DNA from: Setophaga petechia
Taxonomy: Eukaryota > Chordata > Aves > Passeriformes > Parulidae
Length of the DNA: 64,000 nucleotides
NCBI GenBank assembly: GCA_024362935.1
Contig: JANCRA010000028.1
Span: 8,304,476-8,368,475 of the forward strand
Direction: 5' to 3'
The notes beneath the pieces are model-generated. The model was not told the DNA's origin. It ran no database searches and saw nothing but the letters and a program-made list of their open reading frames with translations. Numbering within the stretch: position 1 is the stretch's first letter; each line of letters opens with the position of its first letter. The position numbers and the translations under genes are program-made. Positions 39,644 through 63,300 of the stretch are shown piece by piece.

Positions 39644-42600
39644 TCAGCCAGGCCAGGGCCGGTCCGGGGGCGCGGCGAGGTCGTAGTCAAAGTCGGCGAA
39701 AGTGGCGGGGTCGGGTGGGGGCTGCTCGGGGGGTCGCGGGGCCACTGCCACCACCACCGGGTCCTTCTGCAGCAGGTCAGCGTCGAAGGCCACCCCGCGG
39801 AAGAAGGGGTGGCCCTGAAAGTGGTGGAGGTAGCGCAGGCGGTACAGGGGGTTGTGGCACAGCAGCTGCGGGTAGAGAGAGGACAGTGAGAATGGAAATC
39901 TCGGCATCCAGTCCAGTGCCCAGTGGGGACTGCAAAATCCAGGCGGGAGGGTTACCTCGGCGAGCAGCCGGGCCAGCTCAGGGCTGAACTCGGGTGGGCT
40001 CTCGTAGCTGCTCTGTTTGACACGTTCCAGCATGGCCACATGGTCCCCCGCTGGAGCCACAGGGAACTGGGGGAGCACACAGTGAATTCAGGGTCTCCCT
40101 GAGGTGTCCCTGTCCCCACACCCTGTGGTCCTTACCTTCCCACTGGCCAGGGCGAAGAGTAGGACTCCCAAGGACCACCAGTCGGCTGCATGGCTGTAGG
40201 GCCCCCCACTCAGCACCTCTGGGGCTGTGGGGAGAGTGGGTGAGCACCAGGGGCTCTGTGCCCCCCAGCATAGCCCCCCAGAACAGCCCCCCTTACCCAT
40301 GTACTGCAGGGTGCCACAGATTGTGTGGGCTCGCTCACCCCACTGCAGGTACCGGGAGAGGCCGAAATCCGTGAGCTTGAGGTGCCCTGTGGGGCCAGAC
40401 AGCATGTGGGAACCCGTAGGGAGGGTGTCCCCATTGACAGGGTGTCCCCATGGATGGGGTGTCCCCATTGACAAGGTGTCCCCAAGGCAGTGCCACCAGG
40501 CTCTTACCTCTCTCATCCAGGAGGATGTTCTCCATCTGAAATGAGACAGGCACTGAGGTGGCCTCTCCATGCTGGGGGTTCAGAGACCCCCCCACTCCAT
40601 CCTCCAGCCCCCAGCCCCACTGCCACCCACCTTGACATCTCTGTGCATGATGCCCAGGTCGTGGAGGTACACTGGGGACAAGACAGAGCCATCAGTGCCG
40701 TGTGTCCCCTCCCAGCGCAGCGCCCACTGCCACCCCGGGGGTGGCTGACCCTGCCTGCAGGTCTCTGCTGTTGGGGACACTGGTGGCTGTCCCCAGTGTG
40801 GAGGGTCACTCACCCAGCACCAGCACCAACTCGGCGGCAAACAGGCGGACGGTGGCCTCGGCCAGGCAGCCAGCTGTGCGCCACAGTGCGTGCAGGTCCC
40901 CCGTGCTGCAGTAGGTGCACACTGCAGGGACAGGTGACAGGCATTACTGGCACGAGGGACATTGGGGTGGCACGGGCACAGGGTGCAGAGGGTTCAGACA
41001 CTGGGCTGGCACGGGCACAGGCATGCAGGGGGGTCAGACACTGGGGTGGCACAGGGTGCAGAGGGGTCAGACACAGCTGGCACAGGCACAGGGGCGCAGA
41101 GGGATCACTGGAGCTGTGCACTGAGGTGGTGGAAGTGCTGGGGTTATAAAGGCAGCAAGGTGGCACAAGCACCTGGAGCACACTGGCAGCAAGGTGGCAC
41201 AAGCAGCAGGGCAACATGGGCACTGAGTGACATACTGAGGTGACATAGGGATGAGTAAGGTGGCATGGGAACGTACAAGTGACATCAGCACCAGAGCCTT
41301 GTGGACACTGAGAACACACAAGCACCTGGGACCACACACGGTACCAAAGTGACCAAGCGGTCCTTGGGGGTCACACAGACACCGGGAGCACACAAATTGC
41401 AGGCACTGAAGTGACACAGCCATCGGGACCGGGCAGGCACCAGCGCTGGGGTGCTCTGTTCACCTGCCCTGCCGTAGCTTGTCCCCATCCGTGTCCCCTC
41501 CCGCAGGCCGGCGGTGGGTGCGGGGTTGGAGGCGGCAGCCGGAGCGCCCGGCTGGCCCCGGGGCCGTGGCGGGGGGAGCGCGCAGTGCGGGGACAATCCG
41601 GGGGGAGCGCGCAGTGCGGGGACACGTGTGCGGGCGGCGGGGACACGTGCGCGGGCAGGGGGGGCCCGCGGGCAGATGGTCACTCACTGATGAAGAGGTG
41701 GCGCTGGCCCTGCCAGCTGTCCCCCAGCCCGTGCACGAACGGGTGCCTGACCTGTCTCTGGGGACACAAAAGCGCAGAGAGTGAGCGGCCCTCGGGGACC
41801 CCGCTTCTGCCATCTTCCATCCGCAGCTGCCGCGGCCTCCTGGGGCCCCCCATGGCCACCCTGAACCCCTTCACGGGCTGGGGTCCCTCCCGGCCCCCTC
41901 CTCACCTGGATGCTGACTTCTTCTTTGCACTGTTTGAGAGTGTCACGGCGCAGAACCTCCACTTTGGGCACAACCTGGGGGGCGAGGCACTGTCAAGGAG
42001 GGGGGGGACAAGGGCAGGTGGGGGCACCCAGGGGCCCCAGGGGTAGCACCCACCTTCACGGCGCAGACCTTCTCCCTCCCACAGTCCAGCACTTTGAGGA
42101 TGGTCCCGAAGGAGCCTTTGGCCACGAATCCCAGGATCTGAGGGGAGGAACGGGCTGAGCACGCCATGGAGATGGATTTGGGGGGCTCAGGCTGGGGTCC
42201 TGCGTGGGGTAAGGAGAGGGGCACAGAGCACCCAGAGCCGACGCTGGGGACACATGGGGACGTGGAGGACCCAACAGACATCCCAGTAGGACTCATGGGG
42301 ACCCAGTGTGGGGCACAGGGACACGGGGGACAGCGACACCGGGACCCCAAGGAGGCGGCGGTGGCTTTTGACAGAATGCACAGGACCCCCGCGGGTCCTC
42401 GGTGGGATGCCACGCTCCGGTGGCGTGCGGAGGAGCCCCGGTAGAACAGACACGGGCACCCGGCGGCGGCGGGGATGGAAGGGGAGCCGGCGGAACGGTC
42501 GGGGACGCCGGTAGGATGCGCAGGGACCCGGCGGAGCGTGCGAGGGGAGCTCGGTGAGGCAGTCGGTGATGCCGGGATGGCGGCACGGGAAGCACGGACG

Positions 42601-43177
42601 GCACGGGAGGATGCTCAGGGCGCTGGGGGACCCCGGTAGAGACGTGCAGGAAGCCCGGTAGGACGAGCAGGGACACCGGTACGGGGTGCGAGGGGACCCG
42701 TTAGGGCGCCCGGGACTGCCGGGGCGGGATGCACGGGCAGGACGCGCCCGAGGGAGGACGATCGGGGATCCCGTTCGGATGCAGCGGGACCCCGTTCGGA
42801 GGGTGGGGGCTCCGGGACGGCACCTTGAGCTGCTGCTGGCGGGCGGAGGGGCGGACGGGGAACTCCGGCAGGAACAACGAGACGAGCTGCGGCAGCGGCC
42901 ACCCGGGCAGCGGCGGCTCCTCGGCGGGGCCCCGCGGGGCCAAGGCGAGCCCCGGTACCGGCACCGGGACCGATACCGGCACCGACCCTGCTCGGCTCAA
43001 CAGCGCCCGCACCCACGACCCCACGGCGCGGCCCTGCGGAACCGGGAACAGCGTCAGCGAGGGGACCCCGGGGCGGGAGATGCCCGGGGGGATCCCCGGG
43101 GCTGATGCCGCCGCACGCACCTGGGGGGGCCGCACCGGAGCCGGGGTCGGGCCGGGGCCGCTGCTCGTCGCTCCCAT
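39644..43177 (-). CDS. RSKR: RSKR (SGK494), ribosomal protein S6 kinase-related AGC-type kinase
   Basis: Coding exons (minus): 43121-43177, 42824-43033, 42054-42137, 41906-41974, 41688-41757, 40814-40921, 40631-40671, 40508-40535, 40297-40386, 40136-40224, 39956-40066, 39644-39865; 1179 nt, 392 aa (human about 410). Kinase landmarks: glycine loop AKGSFGT (95-101; the first glycine is alanine, as I recall in human also), ATP lysine K117 in CAVK, helix-C glutamates in CKEEVSI, HRDVKMEN with D211 and N216, DFG at 229-231, APE at 253-255. All catalytic residues are present, so the kinase is probably active. The N-terminal region (1-89) is Pro/Val-rich with a [11 protein letters not shown] stretch and lacks recognised domains. 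The substrate and pathway are unknown to me. The start is the only ATG ahead of exon 1's donor and is followed by GATSSGPG; the second residue Gly could permit N-myristoylation (inference). Confidence 0.93.
40425..40487. repeat. 18-bp tandem repeat in RSKR intron 8
   Basis: Four copies of ggtgtccccattgacaa-like units between RSKR exons 8 and 9. Confidence 0.8.
40945..41110. repeat. Minisatellite in RSKR intron 5
   Basis: Imperfect tandem units of roughly 40-50 bp built from tggcacgggcacagg, tgcagaggg and gtcagacactgg. The rest of the intron to 41687 continues with looser ggtggcac/gtgacac words. Confidence 0.75.
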
Positions 43178-43320
43178 CGCGGCGCCGCCCGGCCGCGCCC
43201 CGGGCCCGGTCCCCGGTAATCGCCGCCTTACATAACCCCGCCGCCCCGCCCCGCCCCGCCCGCCGCGACCACCCCCCGCCCCGGGGCTCGGCGGCGGGGC
43301 TGCCCCTTGCACGGTGACAC
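43178..43320 (-). promoter_or_regulatory. RSKR: RSKR CpG promoter with D-box-like TTATGTAA
   Basis: CpG-rich DNA upstream of the RSKR start. At 43228-43235 the minus strand reads TTATGTAA, a perfect match to the PAR-bZIP/E4BP4 D-box consensus, about 50 bp upstream of the ATG. Function is inferred from the motif only. Confidence 0.45.
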
Positions 43321-43475
43321 CCACCCGTGACCGATCCCCCCCCATCCGGGACCCCCACTACACACCTGAGGGCTGCTCACCCACCCGTGATTGATCCCAT
43401 CCCCACCCAGGACCCCCGGGACCGATCCCACCCCCACCCAGGACCCCCGGGACTGATCCCAGCCCCTCTCCGGGA
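43320..43475. repeat. Tandem repeat between BLTP2 and RSKR
   Basis: About four imperfect units around cacccaggacccccggga and gatcccacccc, roughly 30-35 bp each. The remaining spacer to 43785 shows nothing recognised. Confidence 0.7.
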
Positions 43476-43796
43476 TCCCCTCCTTACACACTCTGGGGCT
43501 CCCCCTTCAACCTTTCCTTCTCTCTTTGAGTGCTGCAGCCCTGAGGGGGTGCCTGCAGTCCCTGCCGAGCCCCAGCATGGCCCTGGGCTCATGGAAGGAC
43601 TGCAGAGGGGTAAAGGCACAGGCTGAGCCCAGGGGTGCCCTGAGCCCCCAATGGGGTGCCCTGAGCAACTGCTGGGGAAGGGCAAGGGGTGATGCCCCCA
43701 AGGATGGGGGGGCTGCCGGGCTGAGATGGGGCATGGTGCTGAGCCCAGCACTGCAGAGTAAGGCACTGATCCGAGCTTGTTCCAAATTAAAAACTC

Positions 43797-43802
43797 TTTA
43801 TT
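43797..43802 (-). terminator. BLTP2: BLTP2 polyadenylation signal
   Basis: AATAAA on the minus strand about 355 nt beyond the BLTP2 stop at 44155. Confidence 0.75.
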
Positions 43803-44154
43803 TAAACTCTCTCCCGTTCCCCTTTTTCCCAGCCTGGAGCGATCCTGCTGCTTCACCAGGCCCAGGGGCTGGGCCCAGCACCCGCACAGCAGGGATGAGG
43901 GGAAGCTCCCAGGGGCCCTTGGCACGAGGGTTCTGCACCCCACAAAGCAGCCCCGGAGCACCCTGTGCCCCACATCCCCGTGCTGCTCCACCCCTGCCCC
44001 ACAACAACGGGGCTACCGAGGGCCTGCACGTGGCTGAGCCCTCCTTGGGCACTGCTGAGCAGCACAGCCCCCCCTTCACCTTCGGGGTGCCCCCCCAAGT
44101 TGGGGGGGAGCACGGGGCACCCCAAGTCCCTTCCCGGCCTGCCGGGTGCTGCCG

Positions 44155-57349
<13,195 letters not shown>

Positions 57350-58190
57350 GGCGGGCACGGCCCCGGTGCGGCCCCCGGCCCCGGAGAGACCCCCTCCCCT
57401 CCCGCCCGCCCCTGCCCCGGCCCGGCGCCGCCGCCGCCGCCGCCCGTGGGGCCGCCCGCCCGCGCACCCCGAGTGGCCGCTGGGAGGGGCGGGACGGGGC
57501 GGGGCCCGGCGGGGACAGCGGCGGCCGCAGCGCCCCGCCAGGGCCGCACCGGCATCGGGACAGCGGGGCACGGGGGTGGGGACACAGGGATGGGGACACA
57601 GGGACAGCGGCGGGCACGGGGATGGGGACACAGGGACAGCGGCGGCCGCAGCGCCCCGCCAGGGCCGCACCGGCATCGGGACAGCGGGACACGGCGATGG
57701 GGACACAGGGACAGAGGGACAGGGACAGCGGGATTGCACCGGCATGGGGACAGAGGGACAGCGGGATGGGAACACAGGGACAGCAGGACCGCACCGGCAT
57801 CGGGATAGAGGAATGGGGACACAGGGACAGAGGGGACACCGGAATGGGGACAGATGGACAGCGGGGACATCGGCATGAGACAGGGGTGCACTGCACCGGC
57901 ATGGAGGCAGTGGGGACACCAGGATGGCACCAGCACGGGGACACCGGGATGGGGACAGGGTTGACACCCGGGTGGCACCAGGATGGGAGAGGAGTGACAC
58001 TGGGTCTGGCACTGGCATGGAGTGAGGGGGGTGACACAGCCGATCCGGCACTGAAATTGAATGAGGAGCAGGGGAGGTGACACCAGGTCTGGCACTGGCA
58101 TAGGCAAGTGCAGATGACACCAGATGTGGCTCCCAGTGCCAGAAATTCCCTGCATCCCCCACACAAACAGCCACACCACAGGGCAGAGTT
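57350..58190. promoter_or_regulatory. BLTP2: BLTP2 CpG promoter and SDF2-BLTP2 spacer
   Basis: A dense CpG island surrounds and precedes the BLTP2 start (about 57120-57700). The left part is presumed 5'UTR/promoter. The rest of the spacer is dominated by the minisatellite listed separately. No other gene was recognised. Confidence 0.55.
57510..57990. repeat. GC-rich minisatellite upstream of BLTP2
   Basis: Irregular tandem words ggggacacagggacagcgg, caccggcatcgggacag and gatggggacac. A block containing ggcggccgcagcgccccgcc occurs at about 57518 and again about 121 bp later, so part of the array is a 121-bp direct duplication inside the CpG island. Confidence 0.85.
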
Positions 58191-58197
58191 CAGCACT

Positions 58198-58203
58198 TTT
58201 ATG
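58198..58203 (-). terminator. SDF2: Possible SDF2 polyadenylation signal (variant CATAAA)
   Basis: No canonical AATAAA was found shortly after the SDF2 stop. The minus strand has CATAAA about 510 nt downstream, a known weak variant. Confidence 0.3.
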
Positions 58204-58339
58204 GCCCCAGGTCCTCAAAGGGCATGAGGGGCAGTTTGGGGTACAGCAAGGGGCACAGCTCCCAGGGACAGCAGTCTTTTAAGGGCAAGGTCCTTGGATA
58301 GATTGGGCTGCAAGGGACAGGGTGGGAGCTTGGGAATTT

Positions 58340-58600
58340 GTTTTGGGTCAGGTCTGGATGTTGGGCTTGGCTTTGTGCTAATTTGGGATGTTTGGACCTG
58401 CTTTGTGGCGATCTAGGATGTTGGGCTCTGTTGTGGGTCAGGTCTGGGCATTGGGATCTACTTTGTAGTGGTTTTAGGATGTTGGGAGCTGCTTTGGGTC
58501 AGGTCTGGACGCTGGGGCCTGTTTAGTGTCAGATTTGGGACAATGGAATCTGCTCCACATTGAATTCAGGACATCAGGAGCTGCTTTGTGCTGAGGCCCT
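58340..58600. repeat. Tandem repeat in the SDF2 3' region
   Basis: Several imperfect units of about 35-40 bp built from gatgttgggctctg, ctttgggtcaggtctgg and similar words, probably within the SDF2 3'UTR. Confidence 0.75.
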
Positions 58601-58713
58601 GTGTCAGTGGTGTGTGTCAGTCCCAGCATGGGGACAGGAGCCATCCCCTGGCCTCAGCAGTCCCAAACACAGCAGGGCAGCGCCCAGAAGCTCAGCATCA
58701 GTCTGTCCGTCCC

Positions 58714-60186
58714 TCACAACTCGGCGTGGTACTGCTCCATTTGCAAGGCCTCGCTGGGCTGCATGAAGATGCCCTCCATCACCTTCCAGTAGTTATTCTG
58801 GCTGGAGGCGGCCATGCCGTGCACCTCCTTCTGCCCGTGGATGGGCCGCCCGTACTGCTCGCCCGTCACCGAGAGGAAGACGTCGGTGGAGGTGTGCTGG
58901 AAGCGCACCTCGTCCTCCCGTGCCCAGTAGGTGCCACTGCACACCACGGTCCAGTCGTCCAGGTAGTCACCCTCGCCAGCCTCCCCGAATGCACTCACCT
59001 CCTGGGGATGAAGAACAGCTCGTTTGGGGCCAGGATGAAAAAATACAAGGGTTGAGGTGGGCAGAGTGATCTGGTTGTGACTGAGGGTCTGGTTGGGATT
59101 CAGGCACTGGCAGGGCACTGGGGAGCTGGGTGGGAGTTGGGCATAAGGTGGGACTGGAAGGGTTCCAGCTGGGACCAGGAAACAAGGCAATGCTGGTAGG
59201 GACCCAGCCTAAGGAGAGACCCACTCTGAACTGGGGAACAAGGTGGGACGGGTGGGAACATGGGGGACACATCTGGAGCCAGGAATTAGGGAATGCTAGT
59301 AGACATATGGGGGATCTGCCTGGGATTCAGGCACTGGTGGGGCATTGGGGAGTTGGGAATAAGGTGGGCCTGGCAGGGACCCAGCTGGGACTAGGGAACA
59401 AGGCAGTGCTGGTAGGGATCCAGCGTGAACTGGGGTACAAGATGAGACTGGTAGGGACATGGAGGACACATGTGGGACCAGGAACTAGCAAATGCTAGTA
59501 GACATACGGGGCATCTGGTTGGGAGACACTAGGAGAATGACTGGGGAACAAGGTGGGGCTGGTAGTAACATGGAGGACAAGGAGAACCCAGGCGGGATGG
59601 GCAGGGACAGCAACAACCCAGCAAGGCTTTAGAGGACCCACCAAAAGCCGAGTGACAAGGCGGGCCCCGTCACACCCAGGGAAACACACCGAGCCCGGGG
59701 ACGAGGGCCGGTGATCCTTGGCCGGTACCTGGTTCCCGGAGAGCGGCGAGGTGAAGCGGTGGCTGTGCAGGTTGCGGCCGGTGCCCAGGTGCGTGAGGCG
59801 GATGGCCTGCCCGCAGCGCACCGGCGTGCCCCGCTGGCACACGGCGGCCGTGCGGCCCCGCACCCGCCAGTAGCTGTTCCCGTCATCCGCCGCCGACACC
59901 CCGGTCACCGACTGCTGCCCGCTGCCTGCGGAGGAGGGAGAACCACCATCAATCACACTCAGCTCAGCGCACCGCGGGGAACGCGGCGGGGGGAGACGCG
60001 CCCGTTACCGGAGCCGTAGCGCACATCGTGCGAGTGCAGCCGCACGTTGTGCCGCACGTTGAGCAGCTTCACCACGGAGCCGCAGGTGACGGGCCCGGGG
60101 TCGCCGCGCCCCGCCGCGCCCAGCGCCGCCGCCAGCAGCGGGAGCAGCAGCCGCAGCAGCACCGGCGGCCGCCGCGCCGCCTCCAT
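58714..60186 (-). CDS. SDF2: SDF2, stromal cell-derived factor 2 (ER MIR-domain protein)
   Basis: Coding exons (minus): 60009-60186, 59729-59925, 58714-59001; 663 nt, 220 aa (human 211). SDF2 is a soluble ER-lumen protein of three MIR repeats that acts with DnaJB11 in chaperone and O-mannosyl-type quality control. Seen: a signal peptide (VLLRLLLPLLAAALGAAG, residues about 9-26); VTCGSVVKLLN and RLHSHDVRYGSGSGQQSVTG; SYWRVRG; RNLHSHRFTSPLSGNQ; DYLDDWTVVC; SVTGEQYGRPIHGQKEVHGM; a C-terminal HAEL, a KDEL-like retrieval signal also ending human SDF2. The start at 60186 was chosen because it places the hydrophobic signal at the N-terminus. An in-frame ATG at 60276 would bury the signal behind 30 Gly/Arg-rich residues and overlaps a YY1-like motif. 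It diverges head to head from SUPT6H. Confidence 0.96.
59094..59520. repeat. Tandem duplication of about 220 bp in SDF2 intron 2
   Basis: The block starting gggattcaggcactggcag near 59096 and ending near gctagtagacatatggggg recurs from about 59318 to 59515 (gggattcaggcactggtgg ... gctagtagacatacggggc). The copies align throughout with substitutions and small gaps. Inside each unit are shorter ggaacaaggtgggac-like sub-repeats. Confidence 0.85.
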
Positions 60187-60300
60187 CCCGCAGGAAGCGG
60201 AAGCGCGGCCGCTCCGCCCGCCGGGAGGTCGCGGCTCGCCCGCTCCGCCCCCCGCGCTCGCCGCCGCCGCCTCCATTTTCCCTCGGCCCCTCGGGTAAGG
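60187..60300. promoter_or_regulatory. Bidirectional SDF2/SUPT6H promoter
   Basis: About 110 bp of very CpG-rich DNA separates the SDF2 start codon (minus) from a GTAAGG splice donor on the plus strand at 60295. The word gcctccattttccc at 60270-60282 resembles a YY1 site, common just downstream of TATA-less start sites. The divergent pairing matches human. Confidence 0.6.
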
Positions 60301-63300
60301 CCGCGCCGGGCCCGGTGAGGCGGCGGTGAACGAGGCTCCTTTACCGAGGGAAGGGCTGAACCTGTGTTTGTCCCGGCCCGGGTGTCACGCCCGACCCGGC
60401 GCCGCGGCGGCTCCGAGCCCGGGTGGAGGCGGCAGGGACGTGCCCGAGGTTGGTGTCGGGCTGCGCCGCGGGCCTCGGTGCGGGGTGAAGCGGCGGCGGC
60501 CGGCCCGGTGTGGCCGTGGGTGGGGCTGGAGCCTCCCGGGGCGGCGGCGGGCAGGGCCCGTGGGAGGCCGGGGTCGAGGTCGGCTCCCCGGGGCCGGGAG
60601 GTGCCGCAGCCGCCGCCCCTGCTGCAGTGGGGTAGCGCTGGTGCGGTGGGTGGGGAGAGCTGTGGGTGCGAGGCGATGGCGTGGGGAGCATCGGGAGGCT
60701 TTTCTTGGAGCGGGGAAAAGGGCCTGACCTTCGTTTCTCGCCGCGCTGGTGGTCCTGGATCTCCCTGCGCTGTGGGTGTGATTCCCGGATCGCTGCTCCC
60801 CCGGTGTGATTGCCAGACCTCTGCATTATGGTTCCCAAACTTCTATCGAGGTGCTCCCTGAAAAGCCAAGGGCCTGGGAAAGCCCTTTTGGATTTAATAA
60901 ATGACTGAAAGCTGAAAGGTATCAAAACTTTGGTTGGCACTCATAGTGGAGTGAGAGGATAATGTGGAGTTTCATAGTCATCTCTGCTGCTTTTTTTTCC
61001 CCTGAATACAATGATGTGGAGAAGGAAGTTTACTCCTAAATTATTTAGCATAACTAAATTGTGAGGTTGTAGAGGCCAGATAACACCGGGTGGGAGTGCT
61101 AGTGTGGTAAATGAGATATGGCAGAAGGTGTAAGGGAGGTAACAAACATCACAAAATTGGCTCTACATCAGCTCTTCTTATTCAGGGAAGAGCAGTAGGT
61201 GTCTCAACAATTGTTTCTTTTAAAACAACTTCAACACCCCATTGTAGCCTAAGAGGGATGTTTTGAAATTACTTTAATGGAGGAGAGAATGAAATAGAAA
61301 ACATTGTTATGCTGCTGAGTAAATGGTTGGCAGTTTGTGTCCTGGCAGTTCTGGTTAGACCATCCCAAAAAGGGAGCGCTGGAAAACACAGGAGCAGAGC
61401 AGGTTTTTGGGCAAGCAAAGCCTTCGTGCCCTCACCTTAGGGGAGAAGCTTGGTGACAGGAGATATGATCCAGGTGTGTGAAGTCATGGGCAGGTCAGAG
61501 AAAGCGAGGAGGGAGCATCAGTTTTCTGTTTCTGGCCGGAAATTATGATGCAGCAGGGCTAAAATAAACAGGCGGAAGCGTTTTTTCACACAACGTGCTA
61601 TTAAATGTGTCACCCTGCCACAGGACGTGCTGCCACCTGATAGCATCGGGGGCGGTGGGACCTGCAGCAGCATCAAAACCAACAAAGCAGGTATGGGAAG
61701 TTCCTGAGCTGTGGTGGCTGCCTGGGCTTTTCCCCATCATTGGTCCCCAGTCATCACTTCCCCCTGTGTTCCTCCCACTGAGCAGGGTGGGAGGGTCAGG
61801 TTCAGATGCAGACTTCAGAAATCTGCAAAACAGCTGTAAAAGCTAAATATAAGATGATATATTGCTGATGTCAGGGCAGGCAGGCCCCAGTGGCCATCAG
61901 AAATCCATGTGGATACCAAGAAATGCCTGTGAGGAAGAGCTCAGCATTGAGTTGCCTGTGAGGGTGATTTCTCATGGTGGGAGTGCCTTGCAGTGCTTCA
62001 CAGGGATGTTTCTGTTAGGTTTATAAGCTTCAAATAAAAAGATGCCAAAATGATTTTGTCTGAGTTCTGTGGTGGGACATAGCCTGAAGATCATTGCTTA
62101 TTATTGGTGTTAAATCCACACATTCCAGATCAACCATGGTTTGGTTTTTTTTCTAAATTTAAGAATACTGATAATGATTTAACTGAGAAATTCACTAAGA
62201 GCTTTAGAGGGTAAAAGAGTGGTGGTTCTTTGCAGTTCATTTGGGTTTTCCCAGTCAGACATTTGTTGTCAGTCTTGAACTCCTGTGGATGTACTTGGAC
62301 TGTGCTAAAATTAATTTAATGATCATTTAATTGACAGAATTAATAGATTTGGCTTCCTTAGGCTCTGCATTTTGAGTCGAGTTCCCCAGCTCTCTTATTC
62401 TCACAGAGCTTTCTGAGTCCTCTGTAGTTTGATCCTTTGACATGTAGCCATGAGAGCTGATGTTCAGTGGTGGCTTTGGGAGTGTTGTTCCCTGGATCTG
62501 TGTGATCCTGAATGGACTGTGAGTTGAATCATGAAGTGGCAGAGGTTAGAACCATCCCTGCCCAAGCACTCTCCCTCCAAAAAAAAAACCCCACAAAACA
62601 AGTGTTAATGTGGGATTGATGTAATTTCTTCCACAAAGGATGGGGAGAAGTCAAGGGCTGTCTTTGCTGCACCTGTGCTGTCCTAAAGCCGAGGTGAGCA
62701 CCTGGCTTTGTTGGTTTATGTATTCACACTGCTATCCTGAGGTTGACTCCTGAATTGTAAATATATCTTGCTCTGAGGACACTGCTTGGTTATTCTCTGA
62801 GCACCACTGAGGTTTCCTACCTCAGGTGGCATCCCTGTAGCTGGGACAGTGTCAGATGTTTCTGCCTTCCCTCACCCCACACCTGCTCAGGTGAAGCTCT
62901 TGAGGGACATTTCTATTCCCAATGTTCTGAGTAGCCAGCAGATGGATGTGTGAATGATTTCTGAAGTCTCACAAAGCAGCATTTGTTGTAAAGGCCCTGC
63001 CTCACCTCACAGAGTCTGCAGCCAGTGTCCATCTTGGTCCTGCCCTGATCAGAACTCAATGGTTCCAGTTAAAAGGTGCTTGTGGACTCTGGATCAGTGC
63101 CACTGTGCCCCTGAGCTGAGCAAAGTGCAGACACTCCTGATCAGAACAGCTGGGCTGGCCCAGCACTCCCTGGTCCAGAGTCTTTAAACCCTCCTCAGGT
63201 CTCTCCCTGTGTGACCACACCAAGTTCTGCCTCTGCACCTCTGCCCACTTCCCTGGCTTGTGTTGTTTCAAATTAAGGCCTCCCTGGCACAGAGAGTGGG

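Noticed and set aside
60326..60861. Plus-strand open frames just after the SUPT6H donor
   Set aside because: They lie in GC-rich intron 1, do not resemble SPT6 and have no splice support.
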